The position numbers were made by a program, and so were the translations under genes. Of a stretch of 64,000 bases of DNA, positions 11,763 through 21,427 are shown one piece after another (within the stretch, counting starts at the first letter, position 1; every line of letters begins with the position of its first letter). This stretch comes from Hordeum vulgare subsp. vulgare (taxonomy: Eukaryota; Streptophyta; Magnoliopsida; Poales; Poaceae), in assembly GCF_904849725.1 (NCBI RefSeq), contig NC_058518.1, positions 215,028,741 to 215,092,740 on the forward strand. Reading direction: 5' to 3'. The notes under the pieces are model-generated. The model saw only the letters and a list, made by a program, of their open reading frames with translations, was not told the DNA's origin and ran no database searches.

Positions 11763-11831
11763 AAGCTTAGGGATGCCCAAGGCATCCCAAGCCAAATTCA
11801 AGGACACCAAAAATCCTAAGCTTGGGGATGC
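11763..11831 (+). repeat. Two internal copies of the element G polypurine motif
   Basis: AAGCTTAGGGATGC (11763-11776) and AAGCTTGGGGATGC (11818-11831) match the motif directly before the 3' LTR (22660-22673). They are 55 bp apart, with short inverted GGCATCCC sequences following each. Confidence 0.7.
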
Positions 11832-13039
11832 CCCGGGAAGGCATCCCCTCTTCCGTCTTCAATCCATCGGTAACATTACATGGAGCTATATTTTTATTCA
11901 CCACATGATATGTGTTTTTCTTGGAGCGTCTTGTATCGTAGGAGTATTTTCTTTTTGTTTTTTCACAATCATCCTTGCTGCACACCTTTTGAGAGAGACA
12001 TGCACTCATCGTGAATTTTCTAGAATGCTCATCGTGCTTCACTTATATCTTTTGAGCTAGATAATTTTGCTCTATGTGCTTCACTTAGATCTTTTAGAGC
12101 ACAGCGGTTCATGACTTGGTAGTTGGTTTGTGCTATGAAAGTAGTCCCAAAGGTGATAGGTACCCAAAGAGGATACAAAAACTTCCATCTTCATGTGTAT
12201 TGAGTAGAAAGATAAATTTGATTCCTCTCAATTAGTTTTGAGACATGGACTTGGTAATATTAAGAGTTATGTTAGTAGGGTGTTGTGAATCGAGACATAC
12301 TTGTGTTGAAGTTAGTGATTCCCGTAACATGCACGTACGGTGAAGCGCTATGTTAGGAAGTTGGAGCATAATTGATCTACTGATTGTCATCCTTTGTGTT
12401 GCGGTCGGGATCGCGCGATCCTTAACACCTACCAACCCTTCCCGTGGGAGTCTGCGTTTAGCACTTTGTTTTGATTACTAATAAAACCTTTCGCAGCAAG
12501 TATGTGAGTTCTCCATGACTAACGTGAGTCCATGGTATAGATGCACTTTCACCTTCCACCATTGCTAGCCTCTCTAGTACCACGCAATTTTCACCGATGC
12601 ACAAACCCACCATATGCCTTCCTCAAAATAGCCACCATACCTACCTACTATGGCATATTCATAGCCATTCCGAGATATATTGCCATGCAACTCCCACCGT
12701 TCTGTCTCATGACTTGTTTCGTCACTCTCATATTGCCATTGCATGATCGTAAGATAGCTAGCGAGATGTTTCAACGTCATACACCAAGCTAGATCGTTGC
12801 ACATCCCGATACACGGCCGGAGGCATTTCCTACAGAGTCATCATCGTTCTGAGCTTTGAGCTATCAGTAAATAAAAGTATGATGAACATCATTATTTGAG
12901 CATTGTCCCATGTGAGGAAATAAAAAAAGAGGCCAAAGTTGCCCACAATAAAAAAGAGAAAAAAAAGAGGCCCAAGAGCCCAAACAAAAAAACGAGAAAA
13001 AGAGAGAAGGGACAATGCTACTATCTCTTTCCACACTTG

Positions 13040-13044
13040 TGCTT
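13040..13044 (+). repeat. Left target-site duplication of element F (TGCTT)
   Basis: TGCTT immediately precedes the TGATGG start of the F 5' LTR; the identical 5 bp is at 21999-22003 directly after the 3' LTR. Element G sequence joins cleanly across the two. Confidence 0.95.
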
Positions 13045-13602
13045 TGATGGGGTTATAGTCCTAGGGTAGGTTCATAGGCCTGCCCTATGAGTCCTACCCA
13101 AGGACCACCCTTCATAAGGGATATGGCCTTTAGTCAGTTCCGGCTGAATTAAGGACTTCCCATCATCCAGTCGGTGAAAATTCCTCCATCATCCAGTCGG
13201 AGATGAACATTCGGAGCGTATCGAACTTACCGACTGGATTCCAGTCCGTGCATCGTAACCCCCCTGCAGGGCAACGGTCATACGTTTCCATGTACCTTTA
13301 TTAGCATTTAAGACATACGTTACCTGTAACGTAGGAATTTATTCGCCACTACTCCACCCCTGTGCACCGAACCGTTGTGAAGGGCAGAGCACTCTATATA
13401 AGCCGCCCTTCCCCACTGGTGCAGGGGTTAGCAATTCACTGTAATCTATATTCCACTCGACAACAAGCTCCCAAGAGCACTGAGACGTAGGGCTTTTACC
13501 TCCACCGTAGAGGGGCCTGAACTCATACAACCTCGCCGTAGTTAAGGCTCTGCCCATCCTTTCGTAATCTACACATCTACTGTCAGACTTATACCCACGA
13601 CA
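13045..13602 (+). repeat. 5' LTR of element F
   Basis: Starts TGATGGGGTTATAG and ends CCCACGACA, the same as 21441-21998, both 558 bp. A TATA box is at 13395-13402. It contains repeated ATCCAGTCGG motifs near 13160-13200. Confidence 0.95.
13395..13402 (+). promoter_or_regulatory. TATA box of the F 5' LTR
   Basis: TATATAAG with GC-rich DNA just downstream, conserved in the 3' LTR at about 21791-21798. It would start the genomic RNA roughly 170 bp before the LTR end. Confidence 0.6.
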
Positions 13603-13622
13603 GTTGGCGCCCACCTTGGGGC
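13603..13622 (+). promoter_or_regulatory. Primer-binding site of element F
   Basis: GTTGGCGCCCACCTTGGGGC directly follows the LTR terminal CA. The TTGGCGCCCACC...GGGGC form is the usual primer site of grass Tat-type elements. I cannot name the tRNA with certainty. Confidence 0.6.
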
Positions 13623-13669
13623 AGGCGTCTAAGCGACTTCCAGCGAGTTTGCGACTACATCTTTTCGTC

Positions 13670-15123
13670 ATGTCATCCGGTGGAGATTTGAGCATGGGTC
13701 ACGAGATCCTCTTCGGTGCTCTCTCCTTCGTCGTCGACGATTCGGCATGGCTTTGGGATGCCCCTCTCGAAGTCGAGGCACTCCCCAGTCGCGGGGCTAC
13801 GCACTTCCGTGCCAGCGCCCGCGTAATTCTTCTTCTCCAGCAATCGGCTCCGGTGTTGACTTACGCCGCAGTCGCGCGCCGCAACAAGCGGTCCCGCCGT
13901 TCGCGGCTCCAGCGTTGGGTGCAACAAGCCTAGGCGGGCCAGAACGCGTCCTCACAAGTGGCGGTCCTAGAGTCGGTTGTGGTTGCGCCGCCGTCCCAGC
14001 GCTCGGACTCAGTTCCGAGTGAGTTTCCTTCCGAGTACTTGGGTCGCGGGCCTGCGGCTGAAGTGCACATGACCAACTCCCATGAAAGTCCACGCCAAAC
14101 TGGCCGGAATGAGCACGAGGTCGGCGAAACATCCGGCGTTCGCCGTCAGCCCCGCCCTTCTGCCAGTCGGCACACTCGGCGGAGCAACGTGGAGGTGTTC
14201 CGCACACCCGTCCTCAACCTGGCTGCCGCCGCCAAGATAGCCGATTCCCTCGAACCGACTGATTCAGAGGCTGGCAGGTGGATCAAGAAAATCCGCGCCC
14301 TGCTGCACACGGCGCAGCAGCAAAATTCGGCGGTCTCCTAGTCGCACAACAGGATCCACAATAGTTCTGTTCATGCGAACACGCATCGGTCAGTTCACAG
14401 CCCCGGTTCTCATCAGCGACACAGGGGAGGCAGCCGTTCCACAAATCTCGAAGATCGTCGCCGTTCACGCACCCCTCCGCGGGGTGGGCCCTATGGGCCC
14501 CGACATCATGATGATCGGCGTTCAGTCGGTGACACTTACGATCCAAGGCCCGACGCAAGAGGGCATATCGCCCAGAGGAGGGTCGACAGGGGCCGAGCCC
14601 ACCGCGATGGTCACGATATGGACCGTCCGAGTGGAAGCAGGACCATCGTCTCTGGTCCCGAGTGTTTCAGTCGAGCCATCCGTTCGGCTGACATCCCTCC
14701 CAACTTCCGATTGGCAACGGGGATCAGCAAGTTTACAGGAGAATCCAAGCCAGAAACATGGTTGGACGACTACCGAGTGGCAGTTCAGATCGGAGGAGAC
14801 GACCACGTCGCCACGACGGCTCGGCAGGAGCGTGGCTGAAACAGTTGGCTCCCTCAAGCATCTACAGCTGGGCAGATCTGGCCCGAGTCTTCATCAGGAC
14901 CTTCGAAGGGACGTGCAAACGCCCTGCTGGCCTCGTGGAGCTCCAGCACTCTGTCCAGAAGCAAAATGAGCCCCTGCGCGATTTCATTCAGCGTTGGACG
15001 ACCCTCTACCACATGGTGGAGAACGTCACAGAGCACCAAGCTGTCTGCGCCTTCAAGACAGGCGTGCGGTACAGAGATTTGTACCTAAACTTCGGTCGAA
15101 CAGGCGACATCTCCATGAGCTAG
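13670..15123 (+). pseudogene. Gag of element F (two stops and one frameshift)
   Basis: The frame from an ATG at 13670 gives MSSGGDLSMGHEILFGALS, then TAG at 13931-13933. The same frame continues with VLNLAAAAKIADSLEPTDSE, a second TAG at 14339-14341, and an Arg/His-rich linker to ISKFTGESKPETWLDDYRVA. Near 14820 the frame shifts and the capsid core continues as AWLKQLAPSSIYSWADLARV and LRDFIQRWTTLYHMVENV up to TAG at 15121-15123. These are recognisable Retrotrans_gag features of Tat-lineage elements. Protease follows in the same second frame, so Gag and protease were one polyprotein. Confidence 0.8.
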
Positions 15124-16032
15124 ATGATGGAGATAGCGGCACGCTATGCAAATGGCGAAGAAGAGGACCGCATCCGTAGCGGCAAGCAGAAAGCAGTCGC
15201 CGATGGAGATGGGAACAACACTCGGAAGCAGAAGCAGAAAGCTCCGTTCACTCCGCAGGCAGAGGCCGCAACCGTTACCAATGCCAAGTTCAAGGGCAAG
15301 GGGAAAGCTCAGTTCACCCCCAAGAAGAAGCAGTTCGGAAACCCCATCCTGGACCAGCCATGTTCGATTCACACGAAGATGGATGAAGAGGGCAACGCCA
15401 TATATCTGAAGCATACCACTCGGCAATGTCGCCTCCTGATCCAGGGGTTCGGCAAAGGGCAACCAAGTGAAAAAGGCAATGAACAAGATGAGGAGGACAA
15501 GGAGGATCCATTCCCCCAAGTCCATGCAACACTGATGATTTTTGCTGACGTTGAGAGCAAGAGTCGACTAAAGCTGGTGAACAGGGAGGTGAACATGGCC
15601 ACGCCGACCAACCCCACGTTCCTCAAATGGTCTCAGACTGCGATCACCTTTGACCAGTCGGATCATCCAGCACACCTACCCACCCCAGGGAGGCAGGCTC
15701 TGGTCGTCGACCCGGTGGTGGAACGAGTCCGACTGCGCAAAGTCCTCATGGACGGCGGCAGTGGTTTGAACATCATGTACGCTGACACTCTCAAGGGGAT
15801 GGGCATTCCGATGTCCAAACTTAGAAAGAGCAGCATGCCGTTCCATGGAGTCGTCCCTAGACGAAAGGCCAAGTCACTCGGCCAGATCGCGTTGGACGTC
15901 GTCTTCGGCTCCGACAAGAACTTCCGCAAGGAAAAGTTGACGTTCGAGGTGGTGGACTTCCAGAGTGCGTACCACGCGATTCTGGGCCGCCCGGCGTATG
16001 CGCGTTTCATGGCCCATCCATGTTACGTGTAA
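15124..16032 (+). pseudogene. Gag C-terminus and protease of element F
   Basis: This 302-residue open frame continues the Gag frame after one stop. It has a Lys-rich basic region (about residues 20-80), a knuckle-like C-x-x-H...H-x-x-x-x-C (CSIHTKMDEE...KHTTRQC), an acidic stretch, and then a retropepsin (about residues 155-300) with AITFDQSDHPAHLPTPGRQA, the active site VLMDGGSGLNIMYADTLKGM and the flap/C-terminal motif AYHAILGRPAYARFM. D-G-G-S-G is a usual Tat-type active site, so the domain itself looks undamaged. The stop at 16030-16032 falls at the first unit of the tandem array, where pol would be expected. Confidence 0.82.
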
Positions 16033-16793
16033 CTTTCTCTGAGTCTGCACTAAACGTCGCACTCGGGGACTTAGCTGCGATCCAGAATCGCCTAAGTATT
16101 AACTTTCTCCGAGTGTGCACTAAACGTCGCACTAGGGGTCTTAGCTGCGATCCAGAATCGCCTAAGTATTAACTTTCTCCGAGTGTGCACTAAACGTCGC
16201 ACTCGGGGACTTAATTGCGATCCAGAATCGCCTAAGTATTAACTTTATCCGAGTGTGCACTAAATGTCGCACTCGGGGACTTAGCTGCGATCCAGAATCG
16301 CCTAAGTATTAACTTTCTCCGAGTGTGTACTAAACGTCGCACTCGGGGACTTAGCTGCAATCAAGAATCGTCTAAGTACAAAATTTCTCCGAGTGTGCAC
16401 TAAACGTTGCACTCGGGGACTTAGCTGCGATCAAGAATCGCCTAAGTACAAAATTTCTCCGAGTGTGAACTAAACGTCGCACTCGGGGACTTAGCTGCGA
16501 TCCAGAATCGCCTAAGTACAAAATTTCTCTGAGTGTGCACTAAACGTCGCACTCGGGGACTTAGCTGCGATCAAGAATCGCCTAAGTACCAACTTTCTCC
16601 GAGTGTGCACTAACCGTCGCACTCGGGGACTTAGCTGCGATCAAGAATCGCCTAAGTACTAACTTTCTCCGAGTGTGCACTAAACGTCGCACTCGGGGAC
16701 TTAGCTGCGATCAAGAATCGCCTAAGTACAAACTTTCTCCGAGTGTGCACTAAACGTCGCACTCGGGGACTTGTCTGCGATCAAGAATCGCCA
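16031..16793 (+). repeat. 70-bp tandem repeat array in element F, eleven units
   Basis: Units start at 16031, 16101, 16171, 16241, 16311, 16381, 16451, 16521, 16591, 16661 and 16731, exactly 70 bp apart; the last is cut short. Each unit contains CTCCGAGTGTGCACTAAACG, then ACTCGGGGACTTAGCTGCGA. Single-base variants are shared by runs of neighbouring units (TCCAG versus TCAAG; TAAGTATT versus TAAGTACA), showing local amplification. The centre ACTCGGGGACT resembles the element's own polypurine motif at 21428-21440. A diverged relic is at about 17037-17085. Confidence 0.95.
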
Positions 16794-16841
16794 GATAGAA
16801 AGCTTCCTTCGAGTGTATCTCACAGATCCACTCGGAGGCTT
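16794..16841 (+). other. Spacer between the two tandem arrays
   Basis: CCTTCGAGTGTATC...CAGATCCACTCGGAG recurs at about 17089-17120, each time directly before a ribosomal-protein-like unit, so it is part of a larger composite repeat. Confidence 0.6.
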
Positions 16842-17009
16842 AGCAGACCCTCATTGAGGCTCATGTAGATGTCAAGACAACTGACAATTAGATGAGTAGC
16901 AGACCCTCATTGAGGCTCATGTAGATGTCAAGACAACTGACAATTACATGCGTAGCAGAACCTCATTGAGGCTCATGTAGATGTCAAGACAACTGACAAT
17001 TACATGAGT
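16842..17009 (+). repeat. 56-bp tandem repeat derived from a ribosomal protein S3a exon, three units
   Basis: Units start at 16842, 16898 and 16954. Read from the CAG codon each encodes [17 protein letters not shown] or a near match, the conserved segment of eukaryotic 40S ribosomal protein S3a. Unit 1 has TAG in place of the Tyr codon and unit 3 has Asn for Thr. The 56-bp period is not a multiple of three, so the array cannot be read as one frame. A fourth, longer copy follows at 17127. Confidence 0.8.
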
Positions 17010-17126
17010 AACTACTCGCTCCGAGTATGACCTGACAGTCGCACTCGAAGACTTAGCCGCGATCACGAATCACCTAAGTACTCTATTGCCTTCGAGTGTA
17101 TCCTCCAGATCCACTCGGAGATTCAA

Positions 17127-17206
17127 CAGACCCTCAGTGAGGCTCATGCAGATGTCAAGACAACTGACAATTACATGCTCCGCCTGTTTACCATTGGCTT
17201 CACCAA
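17127..17206 (+). pseudogene. Fragment of 40S ribosomal protein S3a gene captured in element F
   Basis: The frame from CAG at 17127 reads [17 protein letters not shown] and goes on [16 protein letters not shown]. Human and plant RPS3a have the same run (I/LEAHVDVKTTD-Y-LR-F-GFTKKR), so about 26 residues are clearly shared. Similarity fades after TKKR, and the open frame then runs unrelated to a stop near 17310. Nothing upstream of the QTL codon resembles the protein, so the captured piece may begin at an exon edge. Too small to function. Recognised from memory of the family; a search would settle the extent. Confidence 0.78.
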
Positions 17207-17418
17207 GAAACGCCAAACAAAAACCACGAGCCAAAATCGTGTCCACAACTCTTTGGCAAAAGAAGAGAAAAAGATTCGATTCAAATTCAAAGTTCGCCTA
17301 AAGATAGTCGGTTAGGTGTAGATCAAGCTTATCCACACCGAACCACGAATGTGACGGCCAACAGCAGTGGCCCAAGTTTCATACAACCAACACTCGGCAT
17401 ACCGAGGTAAAAGTTTTC

Positions 17419-18282
17419 TTAAACGTCGTCAGGACTGGCACTAGGACTGGCAGGCTCCACGAAAGTGTCGACGTCGATCCCGTCTGCGATGCGAGTGGTG
17501 CTCTCAAGGAAGGTCTCCATGAAATCTTCGAATCGAAGCTTTTTGGTGTTGGCGACTTGCAACGCCTTCAGCTTCTCTTCGCGAGCCTCCTTGCAGTGCA
17601 CTCGGACTAGCGACAGAGCGACATCCGCACCACAGCGAGCTGCAGACTTCTTCCACACTGGCACTCGGTTCGGGACCTCCTCCAGCCGAGTCATCAAGCC
17701 TTCCATCTCTTGCCGAGACTCGTTTTCAGGCCAAAGCTCCTTGTCGATTCGGCTGACGACCTCTCTCAATCGACCGATGAAAGGTCCCACTTTGCGCAGG
17801 TGAATGTGCGCTCGGAGCATATCTCGATTGGCGTCCTCGCCGAGTGGAACGTTCAGAAGAATCGACCGCTCCACGTCAGCCGCTTCAGCCTCAACGTCCA
17901 TGCAAAAATCTGCAAAGACAGGACGAGAAAACAATAAGCGCAGAATGAAATACACAGTCCACAAGCACTCGGAAAAACAGAACTTACCACCGAGAAGCGC
18001 TATCATCTTCCTTGCCCAGTCACTGACGTAATTCTCCTGTACTATGCACCGCCTGTTCAACACCTGCATCTGTCCCATCAGCTCGGTCCTTTGTTTCCCC
18101 ATTTTCTTCACTTCAGCCGCCAATGCCTTGTTTGCCTCACGGGACTCCTCCAAGGACTTTTCTTGTTCAGCCAGAACATCCTTCAGACCAGCCAACGCAA
18201 CCATTGATGCATCCAGTTCCGCAGCAAACTGAACCTTTTCAGCCCTCAGAGTCTCGTAAGCTGATCCCATCTCGCAAGTCTT
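17419..18282 (-). pseudogene. Coiled-coil C-terminal exons of the antisense ORF
   Basis: Exon five (18282-17988) encodes a heptad-rich helix with YETLRAEKVQFAAELDASMV and LAEQEKSLEESREANKALAA. A 78-bp intron (17987-17910; GTAAGTT...TTTGCAG) separates it from exon six (17909-17419), which reads FCMDVEAEAADVERSILL and ends with PSASPDDV at a TAA (17419-17421). The intron is accidentally open in frame, which produces one long 289-codon frame. Long coiled coils are usual at the C-terminus of this protein type. Confidence 0.7.
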
Positions 18283-18766
18283 CTGCAAGTCAGTGCCAAG
18301 AGACGATCAGACAAATTCAACAAGGACAACAATAAAGACTCGAAGTTCTTCAGACCCCTGCCGACGCAAGCAGTCGACAGCGGTCTCGGGGACTACACCT
18401 AGTGGGTTCACTAAGAGTGACCCCACTGGCATGAAGCTCGAACAAGTCCGCCCTATTGAGATACATGACAACAAACAAGCCTATGAGGTTACTACTACCC
18501 GACCTGAGTAAAATTACTCTCGGGGACTAATCCAGTAGGTGCACTCGGAGTGCCACCACCGGTAACATTCGAACAGATTAGTTTTGATCTGATCAAGTCA
18601 AAGAAAATATATATAAAGACAACTGCCGGTGCAAGCACTCGACAGAAGTCTCGGGGACTACACCCACTAGGTTCACTAAGAGTGAACCCACTTCAAAAGA
18701 ATCATACTGTATCCGAGTACATTACTTAAACACCCAGTGGGTAACAAGAGGAAAGTAAATACTTAC

Positions 18767-19330
18767 TAGCCCAGTTACTCGGATATCGTCCCGGAGTTCC
18801 AAGCTTCGCTTGTACACTGACGCGATGGAGTCGTACGCTCTCTTGGCATCTCCCGCCATCAACTCTTCCTACACCATGGCCCCCTTGGCAGCTCCCACCT
18901 GATCTTCCGGGAGGCGCTGGACGTTGTACTGGACAGTCGACGGACCTGGCATCAAAGGAGACTCCTTGGGCATCCCAAGTCCTGCTCCAGTCGGTTCAGC
19001 AGCGATAAGCGCCTTTTCAGTCGATGGCATGATCTCAGTCGACGGCGCGTCCATGGCGGGAGTAGTAACCGGTGGAACAGCCTCAAGGACAGGCACCGCA
19101 GCTTGCTCGGATCTCCCCTGGTCGCCCTCCTCCACATAGATCACCTCTGAGGGAAACCCGACCGAACGACGCGAGTCACAGGAAAAAGGCAAGACCAAAG
19201 ACAGAATTCGTGATGCAATAATGTAAGCTCTCGGAATTGCCACGACGCACCTGGCTGGGATGTGAAAACATTGTCCATGTCCATGGGATCGTCCCCCTGG
19301 CGTGGCGGAGAGGTGGAAGAGGTAGCAGCT
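18767..19330 (-). pseudogene. Exons three and four of the antisense ORF
   Basis: Exon three (19330-19251) ends with DNVFTSQP and joins exon four (19146-18767) across a 104-bp GT...AG intron to give EVIYVEEGDQGRSEQ in frame. Exon four is Pro/Ala/Thr-rich and has a TAG near 18869-18871, after which the frame continues LMAGDAKRAYDSIASVYKRS to a GTAAGT donor at 18766. The following intron is 484 bp. The single stop is the main damage in this part. Confidence 0.65.
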
Positions 19331-19409
19331 CTGTCGAGTAAAATTCATTCGACCAATAAGCATGAGTTCAATCGAATACTGGAAGAAGCTGGAAGAACAA
19401 TGCACTTAC

Positions 19410-19831
19410 ATTGAGGTGACGGGAACTTTGACCCTCATCCGCGGCAAAGCCTTCCGAGGCTTAGATCCACTCGGTTTGGCCACCTTAGAGGGCTGGCCCG
19501 CAGGCTCAGCAGAAGAGTCCCTGGTCCTCTTTGTGCTCCGAGCACTCGGAACCGCCGGAACGGCTGGCGAGCCGCTCGGAACCACATGAGCAGCTGGCGG
19601 GGCACTCGAGGATGCTGGAGGGGCCGACGGAGCCACGGGTTCATGACGGCGTTTAGTTCGAGGATCTGGCGGTGGGGGTGGCGAGTTCTGTTCCTCATTT
19701 TCCTCCTCTTCCTCTTCGAACTCCTGCTCTGTCTCCCCACTGTCGGAGACATACTCGACGCTCTCCACGCTACCTTCCTCTTCCTCGGCCGGATACCCGT
19801 TCGAGACAGGAGAAAACCAGTTAGTCCACGC
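19410..19831 (-). pseudogene. Exon two of the antisense ORF, acidic and proline-rich
   Basis: The exon reads AWTNWFSPVSNGYPAEEEE, a Glu-rich tract (about residues 18-48), PPPPPD and a Pro/Ala/Ser-rich low-complexity region, then a basic tail (KALPRMRVKVPV). It is fully open. The acceptor is at 19832 and the donor (GTAAGTG) at 19409. Such low-complexity linkers sit between the conserved core and the coiled coil in this protein type. Confidence 0.65.
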
Positions 19832-19928
19832 CTGCACGAGATACAGTCGACAATATCAGACTTTAGACAGTGATTCAAGAAAGCGATAAATCTAAGACAA
19901 TTGTGTGCACTCGACAAGTTATACTCGC

Positions 19929-20935
19929 TTCATTCGGAGGAGGGTTTTCCGCACGGAAGGCCTTCACTCGCCGGGCTCCTCTAGGGTTATCGCAGGCGCC
20001 TGTGATGTTGAGGACCCACGACGCCACCATCTAGCCGGTCACGCACTCGACGTTAGTCCGAGTGGAGTCCTCAGGCCCCGTGTAGTGCCACATGGCGTGG
20101 TGTCGAGCTTGCAGGGGCTGGATACGCCGACCCAGAAAAACCTCCAGCAAATTATGCCAGTGACTCCCCTTCAGATGACCTCTACAAGCGCATCGACCAG
20201 AGGCTGGATCTGGATCTTCTCCGCCTTCGTGAGCGCGAGCTGCCTAGGCGGAGCCGGTCGGTCTAAGCTAAAAGGAGGCAGTCCAGTTGTAGCATTCGGG
20301 CAAGCAACGTCCTGGCAGTAGAACCATGTCGACTGCCAGTTCCTAACAAATTCACACAACTGAAGAGCGGGATAGTTACTTTTACTTTTATTTTGGAAGC
20401 CTAAGCCTCCGCAGAGCTGGAGGAGGTGAGTTTTGTCATCCGACTGGTTAAGTCGTTTGATGGTTTGAGATCTAGCAGAGAAGATGTGTTTGAAAAGCCC
20501 CCAATGGGGAGGACAGCCGATGAAACACTCGCACAGCACGACGAAGGCAGAGAGATGAGCTATTGCGTTGGGAGGAAAATGGTGGAGCTGCACCTCGAAG
20601 TGGTTCATTATACATTTGAAGAAGCCAGAGAGATGAGCTATTGCGTTGAGAGAAGCCTCGGTGCACGTGGTTGAGCAGCAAGACGCGCTCCCCCTCATGG
20701 GGCGCCGGCTCGGTCTCGCCTTCCGCCGGCCACCTCCACGTCTTGTGCGCGATCATGCCATGCTCCACCAACTCCAGCAAGTCCCCCTCAATCACCATGG
20801 AGGGGAGGAAATCCCCCTGGATCCAACCCGCCGGTAGCGCACGCTGCCGCCGCTGAGCAGGAGCCGTCGCCTTCCCCTTCTTCTTCCGCGCCTCTAACTT
20901 GCTAGTCTCCCCCCTTTGTCATGGAGGAGGCTGCA
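19929..20935 (-). pseudogene. Conserved core exon of the antisense ORF (Transposase_28-like)
   Basis: Reading minus: a Lys-rich start near 20935, MVIEGDLLELVEHGMIAHKT, ERVLLLNHVHRGFS, then in another frame FPPNAIAHLSAFVVLCECFI, HWGLFKHIFSARSQT, HLLQLCGGLGFQNKSKSNYP, VRNWQSTWFYCQDV and LTKAEKIQIQPLVDALVE. Further on RRIQPLQARHHAMWHYTGPE is visible around 20130-20070. This order is that of the plant putative Gypsy-type transposon domain. At least two frameshifts and a stop break it. A local duplication of NAIAHLS with 78-bp spacing replaces part of the N-terminal half. Confidence 0.72.
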
Positions 20936-21427
20936 GATCCGCGAGGGAGAAGGAGAAGGAAAGAGCTTGGGATGCGCAGGGGATGGCGAGAGAAGCGGGG
21001 CAAGTGCAAGTTATCCGGCGAGTGTAACAAAAAACCCTCGCCGTAGAGAATTAAATAAGGTTCCGACTGGGTCACTAGCAGGTGGCCCCGAAATCTTATC
21101 CCCCGACCGGTTGTTGCGATATTAGTGGAGAAGATGAAGGCGCAGAAATCGAGGCGGTAGATACTACTCGATTACGATGTCGGCATCCCCGCTGAGCGTG
21201 CGGCAACCAAAATTTGGAGATCCCGGAAAATTCGCCGCTATTAGTTGACTGGTCACGTCAAAAGATACCACAGAAGCACTCGGTCCCTAACGGTTCGTTT
21301 CGCAAATACATCCACTCGGATCACTGGACAAGAGGATAAAATGGATCGAGGCAAACAACTCCAAAGTCGCATCTGTACCAGTCGGATCCGTACTCCAAGC
21401 ATCGCTTCATCGTTCCAACCCCAATCC
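20936..21427. other. Region between the antisense ORF and the F polypurine tract
   Basis: No coding domain. It should hold the promoter of the antisense gene; on the minus strand TTATTTAATT near 21050 is a possible TATA-like element upstream of the ORF start. Short TCGG-rich segments resemble those elsewhere in F. Confidence 0.4.

Larger units (their letters stand above)
11062..13044 (+). other. Non-coding 3' region of element G, first part
   Basis: No credible gene. The stretch begins with a segment containing TTGGGAGGCAACCCAA (about 11158-11173, a short hairpin-like palindrome) and continues with AT-rich sequence typical of this family's long 3' region. Two internal copies of the polypurine motif are noted separately. 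Small frames such as 11716-12060 have no recognisable domain. Confidence 0.7.
17419..20935 (-). pseudogene. Antisense multi-exon additional ORF of element F
   Basis: On the strand opposite to gag lies a gene-like unit with at least six exons: about 20935-19929, 19831-19410, 19330-19251, 19146-18767, 18282-17988 and 17909-17419. Four introns have GT...AG ends (19409-19331, 19250-19147, 18766-18283, 17987-17910) and one has GC...AG (19928-19832). Joining exons two to six keeps one frame apart from a TAG in exon four. Antisense ORFs between pol and the 3' LTR are known in Tat-lineage elements and carry a domain annotated as a putative Gypsy-type transposon protein (Transposase_28-like). Its role is unknown. 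Exon one is frameshifted, so this copy is inactive. Confidence 0.72.

Noticed and set aside
14373..14969. 198-codon plus-strand frame
   Set aside because: Alternative frame over the Gag linker and core of F; the true frames with ISKFTGESKPETWLDDY and AWLKQLAPSS are the neighbours.
16031..16793. CRISPR-like array
   Set aside because: Units are adjacent without variable spacers, in a plant retrotransposon, so it is a plain tandem repeat.
17419..18288. Single-exon 289-codon gene
   Set aside because: The middle (17910-17987) has GTAAGT and TTTGCAG ends and an un-protein-like translation. It is better read as an intron between two exons of the antisense ORF.
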